Origin: CAYLMM01 sp964384825
GTDB lineage: Bacteria; Krumholzibacteriota; Krumholzibacteriia; LZORAL124-64-63
NCBI GenBank assembly: GCA_964384825.1
Contig: CAYLMM010000035.1
Location: forward strand, 1 to 29,694
Reading direction: 5' to 3'
DNA length: 29,694 nucleotides
Part shown: positions 1-11,134 of the stretch, one piece after another
Position numbering within the stretch: the stretch's first letter is position 1
Layout: each line of letters opens with the position of its first letter
Made by a program: the position numbers and the translations under genes
The notes under the pieces: model-generated
The model's input: the letters and a program-made list of their open reading frames with translations, nothing else
The model's database searches: none
What the model was told of the DNA's origin: nothing

Positions 1-2441
1 TTCTGTCCCTTGATCTTGGAATCACTAATATCCGAATTCCAGGAACCGCTTTCTGTTCCGGCAGCGACGCCCTTTGGCGCCGTATCGGGGCGGCGGCCGG
101 AGAATCCGAGGTCACCGAAATCCGGCAGCGGCTGGAAGCCGCCTTCGCCATGCCGGTTTCGGCCCCGTCCGCCGAGGAATCCTCCGGCAAGGGCGCCGCG
201 CCGGCCGGCGACGCCGACATCCAAGAGCAACAGGCCGACATCCTGCTGCATCTGGCGTTGCTGCCGATCCTGCTGGCGGATCCGGCGCTGGCCGCGGTGC
301 GCCTCCTGTTACGCATCCCGGACGTTGACGACCACCCGGCCTTTCCGGACATCGCCGCGGCCGTGCGGAGCGATCTGGCGACCCTCCCCGGTCTGCTGCC
401 CGGCGACCGGAATCTGCAGGCGTCGCTGGATTCCCTGGGCGCGACGGGAAATCTGGCCGATCGTTTGCGCCGACTGGCGAGCGTCTGGGCTCCCTTGCTG
501 GGCCTCGATCCCGGTCCGCTGCTGCTGGGCTGCGATCTGCTGGCCGAGGAATCCCGGCCCGGCGGCGACGGCGGAAACGACGGCGGAAACGGAGGCGGCG
601 GCGAGGCGCCGGTCATCAGCTTCGGCGGCGCCGAACCCGACTGCGACACCGCCGAGGAACGCTACAGCCGCGACGAGGACTGGATGCCGGAACTGGTGCT
701 GCTGGCCAAGAACGCCCACGTCTGGCTCGACCAGCTGGCGCGCGAATACCGCCGCGAGGTGCACCGCCTGGACCAGATCCCCGACGCGGAACTGGACCGC
801 ATGGCGGCGCGGGGATTCACCGGGCTGTGGCTGATCGGGATCTGGGAGCGCAGCGCGGCCTCGGCGCGGATCAAGCAGGCGACGGGCAATACCGAGGCGA
901 TCGCCTCGGCCTACGCCCTGGCCGGCTACCGCATCGCCGACGACCTGGGCGGCGAGGCGGCGCTGGAGGATCTGAAGGAGCGGGCGGGCCGGCGCGGCAT
1001 CCGCCTGGCCGGCGACATGGTGCCCAACCACACCGGGCTGGACGCCGGCTGGGTGCTCGACCATCCCGAGCGCTTCCTCGGCCTGGACAATTGCCCCTAC
1101 CCCGCCTACCGCTTCGACGGGCCGGACCTCTCGCCGCGGGAGGACGTGTCGATCCGCATCGAGGACGGCTACTACGATCACCGCGATGCGGCGGTGGTCT
1201 TCCAGCGCGTCGACAACCGCAGCGGCGCGGTGCGGTACATCTATCACGGGAACGACGGCACGAGCATGCCCTGGAACGACACCGCGCAGCTGGACTACCT
1301 GAATCCCGAGACGCGCGAGGCGGTCATCGGAAAGGTGCTCGAGGTGGCGCGGCGTTTCCCGGTGATCCGCTTCGACGCGGCCATGGTGCTGGCGCGCCGG
1401 CACGTCCGCAGGCTGTGGCATCCCGAGCCGGGCGCCGGCGACGCGATCCCCTCGCGAGCCGAGCATCCGATGGACGCCGCGGATTTCGCCGCCGCGATGC
1501 CGCGGGAATTCTGGCGCGAGGTGGTCGAGAGGATCGAGTCCGAGGCGCCGGGCACCCTGCTGCTGGCCGAGGCCTTCTGGATGCTCGAAGGATATTTCGT
1601 GCGCACGCTGGGCATGCACCGGGTCTACAACAGCGCGTTCATGAACATGCTGCGCGACGAGAAGAACGCCGACTTCCGCGCCTCGCTGCGCAACGTCCTG
1701 GAATACGATCCGCGCATCCTGGAACGCTTCGTCAACTTCCTGAACAACCCCGACGAGCAGCCGGCCGCAGTCCAGTTCGGCAAGGGCGACAAGTATTTCG
1801 GGATCTGCATCATGATGAGCACGCTGCCGGGCCTGCCGCTCTTCGGCCACGGCCAGGTGGAAGGGCTTTCCGAGAAATACGGGATGGAATTCCGCCGCGC
1901 GGGCAGCGACGAATCACCCGACGAGGGCTTCATCGCCCACCACGAGCGGGTCGTCTTCCCGCTGCTGCGGCGCCGCGGACTCTTCGCGGGCGTCGACGGT
2001 TTCCGGCTGTACGACGCCGAGAGGCGCGACGGCGGGGTCGACGAGAACATCTTCGCCTATTCCAACCGGCGCGACGGCGAAAGAGCCCTGGTGGTCTACA
2101 ACAACCACTGGGAGCGCGCCTCGGTGCGCATCCGGAACTCGACCGGTTTCCGGCCCGCCGGCTCCGACCCCGAAGCCCCGCCTCGGCGCGAGTCCCTGGC
2201 CGAGGGGCTGGAACTGCGTGCCGCGGACGCGGAAAGCATCATCTGCCGCGACATGATCGGCGGACGGGAGATCGCGGCGCCCGCCCGGACGCTGCGCGAA
2301 GAGGGCCTGGCGCTGGAACTGGGCGGATACGAATGCCTGGTGCTGACCGGATTCCGGGCGGAGGCGCAACGCGAGGCGCCGGTCAATCCACCGCGTCCGC
2401 CAGCAGACAAGCGCCCCGGAGGGTCCACAGCGGATCGTTGA
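1..2441 (+). CDS. GH13-like alpha-amylase family glycosidase, 5'-truncated by window edge
   Basis: The frame is open to the left edge (first full codon at base 3), so the N-terminus lies outside; about 812 residues are visible. The catalytic (beta/alpha)8 half shows the GH13 landmarks: region I DMVPNHTG near base 1014, the nucleophile Asp in IRFDAAM (codon 1374-1376), the acid/base Glu in LLAEAFW (codon 1569-1571) and the third Asp in NNPDE (codon 1752-1754). Region IV lacks the usual His of NHD, as in GlgE-like enzymes. The first ~225 visible residues look helical and carry no known motif. The sequence strongly resembles a large family annotated only as alpha-amylase in Chloroflexi and other phyla; members I recall continue further at the C-terminus, so this copy may be short there. 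Substrate is unknown; an alpha-glucan is likely. No signal peptide is visible, as expected for a partial. The 3' end overlaps convergent coaX by 59 bp. Confidence 0.85.
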   Translation, partial: LSLDLGITNIRIPGTAFCSGSDALWRRIGAAAGESEVTEIRQRLEAAFAMPVSAPSAEESSGKGAAPAGDADIQEQQADILLHLALLPILLADPALAAVRLLLRIPDVDDHPAFPDIAAAVRSDLATLPGLLPGDRNLQASLDSLGATGNLADRLRRLASVWAPLLGLDPGPLLLGCDLLAEESRPGGDGGNDGGNGGGGEAPVISFGGAEPDCDTAEERYSRDEDWMPELVLLAKNAHVWLDQLAREYRREVHRLDQIPDAELDRMAARGFTGLWLIGIWERSAASARIKQATGNTEAIASAYALAGYRIADDLGGEAALEDLKERAGRRGIRLAGDMVPNHTGLDAGWVLDHPERFLGLDNCPYPAYRFDGPDLSPREDVSIRIEDGYYDHRDAAVVFQRVDNRSGAVRYIYHGNDGTSMPWNDTAQLDYLNPETREAVIGKVLEVARRFPVIRFDAAMVLARRHVRRLWHPEPGAGDAIPSRAEHPMDAADFAAAMPREFWREVVERIESEAPGTLLLAEAFWMLEGYFVRTLGMHRVYNSAFMNMLRDEKNADFRASLRNVLEYDPRILERFVNFLNNPDEQPAAVQFGKGDKYFGICIMMSTLPGLPLFGHGQVEGLSEKYGMEFRRAGSDESPDEGFIAHHERVVFPLLRRRGLFAGVDGFRLYDAERRDGGVDENIFAYSNRRDGERALVVYNNHWERASVRIRNSTGFRPAGSDPEAPPRRESLAEGLELRAADAESIICRDMIGGREIAAPARTLREEGLALELGGYECLVLTGFRAEAQREAPVNPPRPPADKRPGGSTADR

Positions 2442-3156
2442 ACCAGCCGGCGACGCCCGCGGCCTCGGCCGCGTCGCGGATCATCGAGCCCAGGCCGCCG
2501 GTCACCGCCACCGGCCGCGGACCGTAGGCGTCGAGCAGATCGAGAACCGTGTGCAGCACGCCGCGCACACCGACATGCCAGGCTCCCCGACGCATCGCCC
2601 GTTCGGTGGAATCCCCCACTTCCAGAGGACAGGGGCCGAAGGGCTGCGGCTTGAGCCGGGCCGCCTGCTCGCCCAGCTTGGCGGCGGCGAAGGCCGGTCC
2701 CGGCGCGATGAGCCCGCCGGTGAAGCAGCCGTCGCAGAGCAGATCGAAGGTCGTTGCGGTGCCGACGTCCACGACCAGGGCGTCGTTCCAGCCCATCCCC
2801 GTCGCGGCGGCGATGTTGCAGTAGCGGTCGGCGCCCACGGCCGCCCGGTCGGGCATCGCCACGTCGAAGGGCAAAGGAACCGAGTGATCCACGACGATGA
2901 CCGCGGGCACCATCCCGCGCAGGGCCTCGGTGACCGCGGGCGAGACCGAGGCCACGGCGACGCGCATCGGTTCGGGACCCGTCGCGAGACCGGCCAGCCT
3001 CGTGCCAAGGGCGCGGCGGGCGGATTCGCTGCGCGGGGTCGCGATCTTGTCGGGCCGGCTCAGCAGGATGCCCGCCGGAGCCTCGCCATCGACATCCGGC
3101 AGCCTCCGTGCGATGCGGACCGCGGTGTTGCCGACATCGACGACCAGCGTCTCCAT
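2383..3156 (-). CDS. coaX: Type III pantothenate kinase CoaX
   Basis: Phosphorylates pantothenate, the first step of coenzyme A synthesis, in the cytoplasm. The 257-aa length fits the family (about 255). Visible motifs are DVGNT at residues 7-11 (phosphate loop), GADR at 108-111 and DVGTATT at 130-136, the ASKHA-fold signatures of type III enzymes. The ATG at 3156 is preceded by a near-perfect GGAGGAATGAG ribosome site. Longer in-frame starts would run back into birA and leave this site unused. It is the last gene of the valS operon, one base after the birA stop, and its 3' end overlaps the convergent glycosidase gene. Order nadC-birA-coaX is common in bacteria. Confidence 0.95.
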   Translation of the reverse strand: METLVVDVGNTAVRIARRLPDVDGEAPAGILLSRPDKIATPRSESARRALGTRLAGLATGPEPMRVAVASVSPAVTEALRGMVPAVIVVDHSVPLPFDVAMPDRAAVGADRYCNIAAATGMGWNDALVVDVGTATTFDLLCDGCFTGGLIAPGPAFAAAKLGEQAARLKPQPFGPCPLEVGDSTERAMRRGAWHVGVRGVLHTVLDLLDAYGPRPVAVTGGLGSMIRDAAEAAGVAGWFNDPLWTLRGACLLADAVD

Positions 3157-3157
3157 C

Positions 3158-4042
3158 TCATTCCTCCCCGTGTTCCGCGGACGTCCCGTCCGCGGCAAGG
3201 ATGTGCACGTCGCCGGCGAGGATCCGCGCCGGCGCGATCCCGCCCTCGTCGAGAAGCAGGGCGCCGTCGTCGTCGAGGCCGCGCGCGACGCCCTCGCGCC
3301 GCGACTCGCCGGACAGCAGGACCACGCGCCTGCCCGCCAGATGGTCGAGCCGGTCGAAGGCGGCGCGATGCGAAACCCAGCCTTCGGCGATGAAGCCGGG
3401 CAGGCCTTCGTCGAAGGCGCGCAGCACGGCGCCGGCCGCGGCCGCGGTCGAAGGCGCGCCGGCGGGCGCTTCGGCCAGGGAAGCCGCCCGGGCTTGATCG
3501 GCCCGCGCCAATCCCTCCGGCGGCGGTCCCAGGTTCAGGCCGAGGCCGCCGACCAGGACCAGCCGGTCGGCCGGACCGACGAGATCGAAGATCATCCCGC
3601 CGACCTTGCGGCCGTGGAGCATCAGGTCGTTGGGCCACTTGACGCGGATCTCGACGCCGGAGAGATCGGCCAGCGCCAGCGCCGAGACCGTCCCCGCCCA
3701 GACGGCCAGCCCCGCGGGGAACTCCCCCTTCGGGACAGGCGAACGCCACGACATCTGCAGCCCGCCGGCCAGCCAACGGCGGCCCATCCGGCCACGACCG
3801 CCGACCTGGTCGCGGGCGATCGCGCTGTGGAACGGATCGCCGGGATCTGGCGGCGGCAGCTCGCCGCTCGCAGCCTCGCGCCACTGCGAACCCTCGCGGA
3901 CGACCAGGCTGCCGACGGCGGCGTCGCCGCGGCCGAGCAGGAAATCGCTGGTCGAGCCGACGCTATCGAGCAGGTAGACACCGGCGCCGCCCCGCTCGGG
4001 TCCGGGGTCGAAGGCTGCGAGATCGAACCAGCCGGCGGTCAA
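3158..4042 (-). CDS. birA: Biotin--[acetyl-CoA-carboxylase] ligase (catalytic type, no HTH)
   Basis: Activates biotin to biotinyl-AMP and transfers it to the biotin carrier domain of acetyl-CoA carboxylase. The 294-aa protein has the ligase core GGRGRMGRRW at residues 81-90, KWPNDL at 135-140 and the KVGGMIFDL strand from 146, followed by a small C-terminal SH3-like domain. It has no N-terminal winged helix, so it should not be a DNA-binding repressor. About 25 extra residues sit between the first strand and the GRGR loop. The start is a TTG at 4042 whose last two bases fall in the nadC stop (TTGA overlap); a GGAGG lies 7 nt upstream and no ATG or GTG fits. The reading frame stays open much further upstream through nadC, which would mislead automatic start calling. 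Confidence 0.92.
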   Translation of the reverse strand: MTAGWFDLAAFDPGPERGGAGVYLLDSVGSTSDFLLGRGDAAVGSLVVREGSQWREAASGELPPPDPGDPFHSAIARDQVGGRGRMGRRWLAGGLQMSWRSPVPKGEFPAGLAVWAGTVSALALADLSGVEIRVKWPNDLMLHGRKVGGMIFDLVGPADRLVLVGGLGLNLGPPPEGLARADQARAASLAEAPAGAPSTAAAAGAVLRAFDEGLPGFIAEGWVSHRAAFDRLDHLAGRRVVLLSGESRREGVARGLDDDGALLLDEGGIAPARILAGDVHILAADGTSAEHGEE

Positions 4043-4959
4043 GCCCCGTCCTCCTGCAGCGGCGCCGCGGGGGCGTCGTCGGGAACGATGTCCAGCCCCA
4101 GGTCCAGGGCCGGCGCGGAATGGGTCAGACGGCCGACCGAGACGGCGTCGACGCCGGCCCGGGCGAAGGGGCCGACCGTTCCGAGATCGACGTTGCCGCT
4201 GGCCTCGAGCCGCGTGTGCCAGACGCCGCCGGCTTCCGCCGCATCGCGATCCGCGACCGCGGCGGCGGCCCTCTCGGGCGTGAAGTTGTCCAGCAGGATC
4301 CAGTCGACCTGCAACGGCAGCACCGCGGCCAGCTGCTCCGCGGTGTCGACCTCGACCTCGATCAGCAGATCGGGCCGGTCGCGCCGGGCGGCGGCGACCA
4401 GATCGGCCATCGACCCGTTGCGCGCGGCCCAGTGGTTGTCCTTCAGCAGATACCGGTCGTAGAGCCCGTGCCGGTGGTTGCAGCCGCCGCCGCAGCGGAC
4501 CGCGTACTTCGCCAGGCCGCGCCAGCCGGGCGGCGTCTTGCGGGTGTCCAGGACCCGGCAGACGGTGCCCTCGGTCTCGCGAACGTAGCGATGGGTCAAG
4601 GTGGCCATGCCGCTGAGCTGCTGCAGGAAGTTCAGGGCGGTCCGCTCGCCGGTCAGGATCGGGGCGACCGGCCCGGTGATCACCGCGGCCGTATCCCCGG
4701 GAGCCAGGATCGCGCCGTCGGCGACCGCCGCGTTCACCGCGACATCGGACGACAGACGCGCGAACAGGGGCGCGAGCAGGGGCAGGCCCGCCACCACGCC
4801 GGCTTCGCGGGCGACGACAGCGGCGCGGGCGCGCCGGCCGGGATCGATCGTCAGGGCGGTGGTCACGTCGCCGGGGCCGACATCCTCGGCCAGGCTCGCG
4901 TCCAGCAGCGCGTCCATCCACTCCGACCACGGGAATTCCATCCGCTTCGCTTCGGTCAC
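4039..4959 (-). CDS. nadC: Nicotinate-nucleotide pyrophosphorylase (carboxylating), NadC
   Basis: Converts quinolinate and PRPP to nicotinate mononucleotide in de novo NAD synthesis. The 306-aa product carries the family signatures: the GERTALNFLQ helix, the RKTPPGWR loop, the stretch from KYAVRCGGG to NHRHGLYD, LLKDNH, EVEVDT and ILLDNF. The loop has Pro where most homologues have Thr. The start is GTG at 4959 with AAGGAG 6-7 nt upstream; it overlaps the uvrB stop as GTGA, which suggests translational coupling. An internal ATG at 4941 is the alternative but lacks an RBS. No nadA or nadB is present in the window. Confidence 0.95.
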   Translation of the reverse strand: MTEAKRMEFPWSEWMDALLDASLAEDVGPGDVTTALTIDPGRRARAAVVAREAGVVAGLPLLAPLFARLSSDVAVNAAVADGAILAPGDTAAVITGPVAPILTGERTALNFLQQLSGMATLTHRYVRETEGTVCRVLDTRKTPPGWRGLAKYAVRCGGGCNHRHGLYDRYLLKDNHWAARNGSMADLVAAARRDRPDLLIEVEVDTAEQLAAVLPLQVDWILLDNFTPERAAAAVADRDAAEAGGVWHTRLEASGNVDLGTVGPFARAGVDAVSVGRLTHSAPALDLGLDIVPDDAPAAPLQEDGA

Positions 4960-7055
4960 TTCGATCTCCTTTTCCCCTTCCCGGGGGATCGAGTCCTCGC
5001 GGGTCGGCGGCTCGGCGTCCCGGCCGCGGGCGGTTCCTCGTCGCGCAGCCCGGGCAACCCCCACTGGGCGCGCAGATCCTCGATGCGGTCGCGCAGCCGG
5101 GCCGCCTGCTCGAAGTCCATCCGGCCCGCGGCGGCCTCCATCTCGGCATGGAGCATCGTGACGATCTCCCGCGGCGAACCGCCGGCCGCGATCTCCTTGA
5201 GCCAGGGACGCTCGTCGGTCCCCGAAGACGGGGGCGCCTCGTCGCGCTCGCCCGCGGCCTGGGTGGCCTGGAGGATCTCCGCGCGGCTCTTGCGGATGGT
5301 CTGGGGCACGATGCCGTGCTCCCGGTTGTAGGCGATCTGCTTCGACCGCTGCTGCTCCATCTTGTCGATGGCGCGGCGGATGGAATCGGTCATGCGGTCG
5401 GCGTAGAACACGACCTTGCCGCCGGCGTTACGGGCGGCGCGGCCGGCGGTCTGGATCAGGCTCCGCTCGGACCGCAGGAACCCCTCGCGGTCGGCGTCGA
5501 GCACGGCCACCAGGGCCACCTCGGGCAGATCCAGACCCTCGCGCAGAAGATTCACCCCGACCAGGACCTCCGAGTCCCCCAGCCGCAGCTTGCGCACGAT
5601 CTCGACCCGGTCCAGGGCCGCGATGTCGGCGTGCATGTACGACACCTTCAGCCCCAGGCGCTGCAGATAGTCGCTCAGGTCCTCGGCCATCTTCTTGGTC
5701 AGGGTCGTCACCAGGACGCGCTCGCCGCGGGCGACGACCTCGCGCGCCCGGCCCAGCAGGTCGTCGACCTGGCCTCCCACCGGCACGATCTCGATCTCGG
5801 GGTCCACCAGGCCGGTCGGCCGGATCACCTGCTCGACGTATTCGCCGTCGCATTTCTCCAGTTCGTAGTCGCCCGGAGTGGCCGAGACGAAGATCGCGCC
5901 CGGGATGATCCCTTCGAGCTCGGGGAACTTCAACGGCCGGTTGTCCATCGCGCTCGGCAGCCGGAAGCCGTGCTCGACCAGGGTCTCCTTGCGCGAGCGA
6001 TCGCCGCGGTACATGGCCGCGAGCTGGCTTACCGTCACGTGCGACTCGTCGATGATCAGCAGGTAGTCGTCCGGGAAGTAGTCCAGCAGGCAGGCCGGAC
6101 GGTCGCCGGGCTCGCGGCCGTCGAAGTAGCGCGAATAGTTCTCGACTCCGTTGCAGTAGCCGACCTGGCGGATCATCTCCATGTCGTAGCGGGTGCGCGA
6201 GGCGAGGCGCTGGGCCTCGAGGGGTTTGCCCGCCTCGTCCAGTTCGCCGAGCCGGATCTCGAGATCGCGGCCGATCTCGTCGAGGATCCGCTCGGCCTGG
6301 TCGCGCTCGGTCACGAACTGGCGGGCGGGATAGACGACCGCGTCGTCGGCCGCGTGCAGGGGGCGCCCGCTGACTCCGTCGACGTACGAGAGCCGTTCGA
6401 TCTCGTCGCCGAAGAACTCGACCCGCAGTACGCGTTCGTCGAAGGCGGCGCGGATCTCGACCGTATCGCCGCGGACGCGGAACGTGCCGTACTTCCCCTC
6501 GACGTCCTGCCGCGCGTAATGCACGTCCACCAGACGCTGCAGCAGGACGTCGCGATCGATGATCTGGCCGGTCTTCAGATTGATCAGGTTGCGATGGAAG
6601 GTCTCGGGGTTGCCCAGGCCGTAGATCGCCGAGACCGAGGCCACCACCACGACGTCGCGCCGCGACATCAGCGAGCTGGTCGCCCGCAGCCGCAGACGTT
6701 CGATCTCGTCGTTGATGCTGACGTCCTTCTCGATGTACGTCCCGGTCGAGGGGATGAACGCCTCGGGCTGGTAGTAGTCGTAGTATGAGATGAAGTACTC
6801 GACGGCGTTCTCGGGAAAGAAGCCCTTGAACTCGCCGTAGAGCTGGGCGGCGAGGGTCTTGTTGTGGCTGAAGATCAGGGCCGGCATGCCCAGTTCGGCG
6901 ATGACGTTGGCCATCGTGAAGGTCTTGCCGCTGCCGGTCACCCCGAGCAGGGTCTGCCAGCGGCGGCCCGCGCGGATCTCGCGCGTCAGCGCGGCGATGG
7001 CCTCGGGCTGGTCGCCTCGCGGTTCGAATGGAGCATGCAGCTTGAAATCGGCCAC
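4956..7055 (-). CDS. uvrB: Excinuclease ABC subunit B (UvrB)
   Basis: Damage-verification helicase-like subunit of nucleotide excision repair; it works with UvrA and UvrC. Walker A GVTGSGKT is at residues 38-45, the beta-hairpin YYDYYQPEAFIP at 91-102, the DESH motif and the helicase motifs through QTAGRAAR follow, and a C-terminal UVR motif (HAEMEAAAGRMDFEQ onward) lies near 630-660. It ends in a basic Arg/Lys-rich tail. I chose GTG at 7055 because it gives the family-typical N-terminus (M-ADFKLHAPFEP) just after the rodZ stop. A GTG at 7103 adds 16 residues and overlaps rodZ by 34 bp. Neither has a strong RBS. All catalytic motifs are intact. Confidence 0.95.
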   Translation of the reverse strand: MADFKLHAPFEPRGDQPEAIAALTREIRAGRRWQTLLGVTGSGKTFTMANVIAELGMPALIFSHNKTLAAQLYGEFKGFFPENAVEYFISYYDYYQPEAFIPSTGTYIEKDVSINDEIERLRLRATSSLMSRRDVVVVASVSAIYGLGNPETFHRNLINLKTGQIIDRDVLLQRLVDVHYARQDVEGKYGTFRVRGDTVEIRAAFDERVLRVEFFGDEIERLSYVDGVSGRPLHAADDAVVYPARQFVTERDQAERILDEIGRDLEIRLGELDEAGKPLEAQRLASRTRYDMEMIRQVGYCNGVENYSRYFDGREPGDRPACLLDYFPDDYLLIIDESHVTVSQLAAMYRGDRSRKETLVEHGFRLPSAMDNRPLKFPELEGIIPGAIFVSATPGDYELEKCDGEYVEQVIRPTGLVDPEIEIVPVGGQVDDLLGRAREVVARGERVLVTTLTKKMAEDLSDYLQRLGLKVSYMHADIAALDRVEIVRKLRLGDSEVLVGVNLLREGLDLPEVALVAVLDADREGFLRSERSLIQTAGRAARNAGGKVVFYADRMTDSIRRAIDKMEQQRSKQIAYNREHGIVPQTIRKSRAEILQATQAAGERDEAPPSSGTDERPWLKEIAAGGSPREIVTMLHAEMEAAAGRMDFEQAARLRDRIEDLRAQWGLPGLRDEEPPAAGTPSRRPARTRSPGKGKRRSK

Positions 7056-7069
7056 GGCGGCATCCCGGT

Positions 7070-8107
7070 TCAGGGCCCGGCCTTGTCGGCGTTCAGTTCC
7101 CACTCTCGGCCCACGACTCCGCGCGGGATCTCGATGACGCGGCCGTTGAGGGTCATCTCAACGCCTTCGATGCGGTCGAGCCGCACGTAGAAGTAGTCGT
7201 CTCCGCCCCAGTAGGCCGCATAGCGGTCGCCGGCGCGGTACAGGCGTCCCGATTCGATGCCGGTCGCGGGCAGGTCGGGGATGTCCGCCGGCGACGGCGC
7301 GGGCAGAGGCTCGACCTCGGTGCCGTCGGCGGCCACGGCCACCGCCAGCGGGGTCGGGCCCACCAGCCTCAGCACCAGCGACCGGCGGCGGCCGTCGGCG
7401 AAGACCAGGGTCGGATCGCCGGAGGGCAGGGCCACGACCTTGGCCGGGGTCCGGACGGAACGGACCTCCGCGGCGGGCGTTTCGCTCCGGCCGGCGTCGG
7501 CATCGAGCGTCGCGTCCCGCGGGACCGTTGCGTCGGCATCGGGTTCACCGGTGCCGGCGGCGGATTCCCCGACGGGGGCGTCGGCGGATACGTCTTGCGC
7601 GGGCACGACCGGCTCCGCAGCGGAAGGCTCCGCGGCGGATCCGGCGGGGGTCTCGATCGCGGTCTCGGCGGCCGGGCGGTCGACCGTCACCGAATCGACC
7701 GAGCGGCGGCCTATCCGAACGACCGTCAGAACCACCAGCAGCACCAGGGCCGCCGCGCCGGCCACCCTCAGCACCGGCCCCCACGGAATGCCCTTGACCC
7801 GCTCGACCTCGACCTCGGCCTCCCAGGTCTGTTCGACTTCGGCGGCCGACTGCTGCTCGGTCATCCGGCGGTGGAGATCGAGAACCTCCTGCACGTCGAG
7901 ACCCAGTTCCTGGGCGCAGCTCCGCAGGAAGCTCTTCACGTAGAGATCGGCCGAAAGCTGCTGGTAGTCGTCGATCTCCAGGGCGGCCAGCAGCCGCGGC
8001 GGGATCTTCGTCCGCCGCGCGAGCTCCTGCTGGTCGAGCCCTCGGGCCTCGCGCGCTTCACGGAGCATCTGCCCCGGAGTCCTGAAGGGAAGACCGTCGG
8101 CGGTCAC
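7070..8107 (-). CDS. rodZ: RodZ-like cell-shape protein (HTH_25, one TM, periplasmic tail)
   Basis: RodZ links MreB filaments to the elongation machinery. This 345-aa protein has an Xre-like HTH_25 domain at residues ~12-76 (the stretch from PGQMLREAREARG to YVKSFLRSCA), one transmembrane helix at ~110-132, a long Ala/Pro/Glu/Asp-rich linker and a C-terminal beta-rich region of ~110 residues resembling the DUF4115 part only loosely. GTG at 8107 is supported by AAGGAG five bases upstream. It is the second gene of the valS operon, 21 bp after valS. Membership of the RodZ family is clear from the N-terminal half; function of the tail is inferred. Confidence 0.85.
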   Translation of the reverse strand: MTADGLPFRTPGQMLREAREARGLDQQELARRTKIPPRLLAALEIDDYQQLSADLYVKSFLRSCAQELGLDVQEVLDLHRRMTEQQSAAEVEQTWEAEVEVERVKGIPWGPVLRVAGAAALVLLVVLTVVRIGRRSVDSVTVDRPAAETAIETPAGSAAEPSAAEPVVPAQDVSADAPVGESAAGTGEPDADATVPRDATLDADAGRSETPAAEVRSVRTPAKVVALPSGDPTLVFADGRRRSLVLRLVGPTPLAVAVAADGTEVEPLPAPSPADIPDLPATGIESGRLYRAGDRYAAYWGGDDYFYVRLDRIEGVEMTLNGRVIEIPRGVVGREWELNADKAGP

Positions 8108-8128
8108 GGCAACTCCTTACCCGGCGGC

Positions 8129-10894
<2,766 letters not shown>

Positions 10895-10990
10895 GCAAGA
10901 ACTCCTTGGGCCGGGGACGGGGGCCCCGCTGTCGTTTTCGGCGGCAAGTCGAAGAGCCGGGCCCGTGCGGATCCCGGCTGGATCCTGGGA

Positions 10991-11019
10991 ATACTAGGCC
11001 CGCGGGGTGAGATGGTCAA
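10991..11019 (-). promoter_or_regulatory. Sigma70-type promoter of the valS operon
   Basis: On the minus strand a -35 TTGACC (11014-11019) is separated by exactly 17 bp from a -10 TAGTAT (10991-10996). The predicted transcript starts near 10984 and has a leader of about 90 nt before the valS GTG. It is the only convincing promoter seen for the six-gene operon. Inferred from sequence only. Confidence 0.65.
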
Positions 11020-11051
11020 CCGGACACCGCCGGGCGCGACGCGGTCCGCTG

Positions 11052-11080
11052 TTTCCCGACGGCGCGCGATGGGGTATAGT
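11052..11080 (+). promoter_or_regulatory. Possible promoter of the SpoIIE phosphatase gene
   Basis: A good -10 TATAGT (11075-11080) lies 55 bp before the chosen ATG. The -35 at 17-bp spacing (TTTCCC, 11052-11057) is poor. It is divergent from the valS promoter. Its position argues against the upstream in-frame ATG at 11069 being the true start. Confidence 0.4.
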
Positions 11081-11134
11081 CGCCTCGGGAGCGGGGACGC
11101 GGCCGTCGCCCCCGGGTCCCGGAAAGGGCCGCTC

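Noticed and set aside
5148..6788. 546-codon plus-strand open frame
   Set aside because: Antisense shadow of uvrB, which is fully conserved.
10895..10990. Possible T-box or other riboswitch in the valS leader
   Set aside because: The ~95-nt leader shows no T-box sequence and no specifier-type stem; nothing beyond GC-rich stems.
11069..11134. In-frame upstream ATG of the phosphatase at 11069
   Set aside because: It overlaps the probable -10 TATAGT and has no Shine-Dalgarno; ATG 11135 has GGAAAGG.
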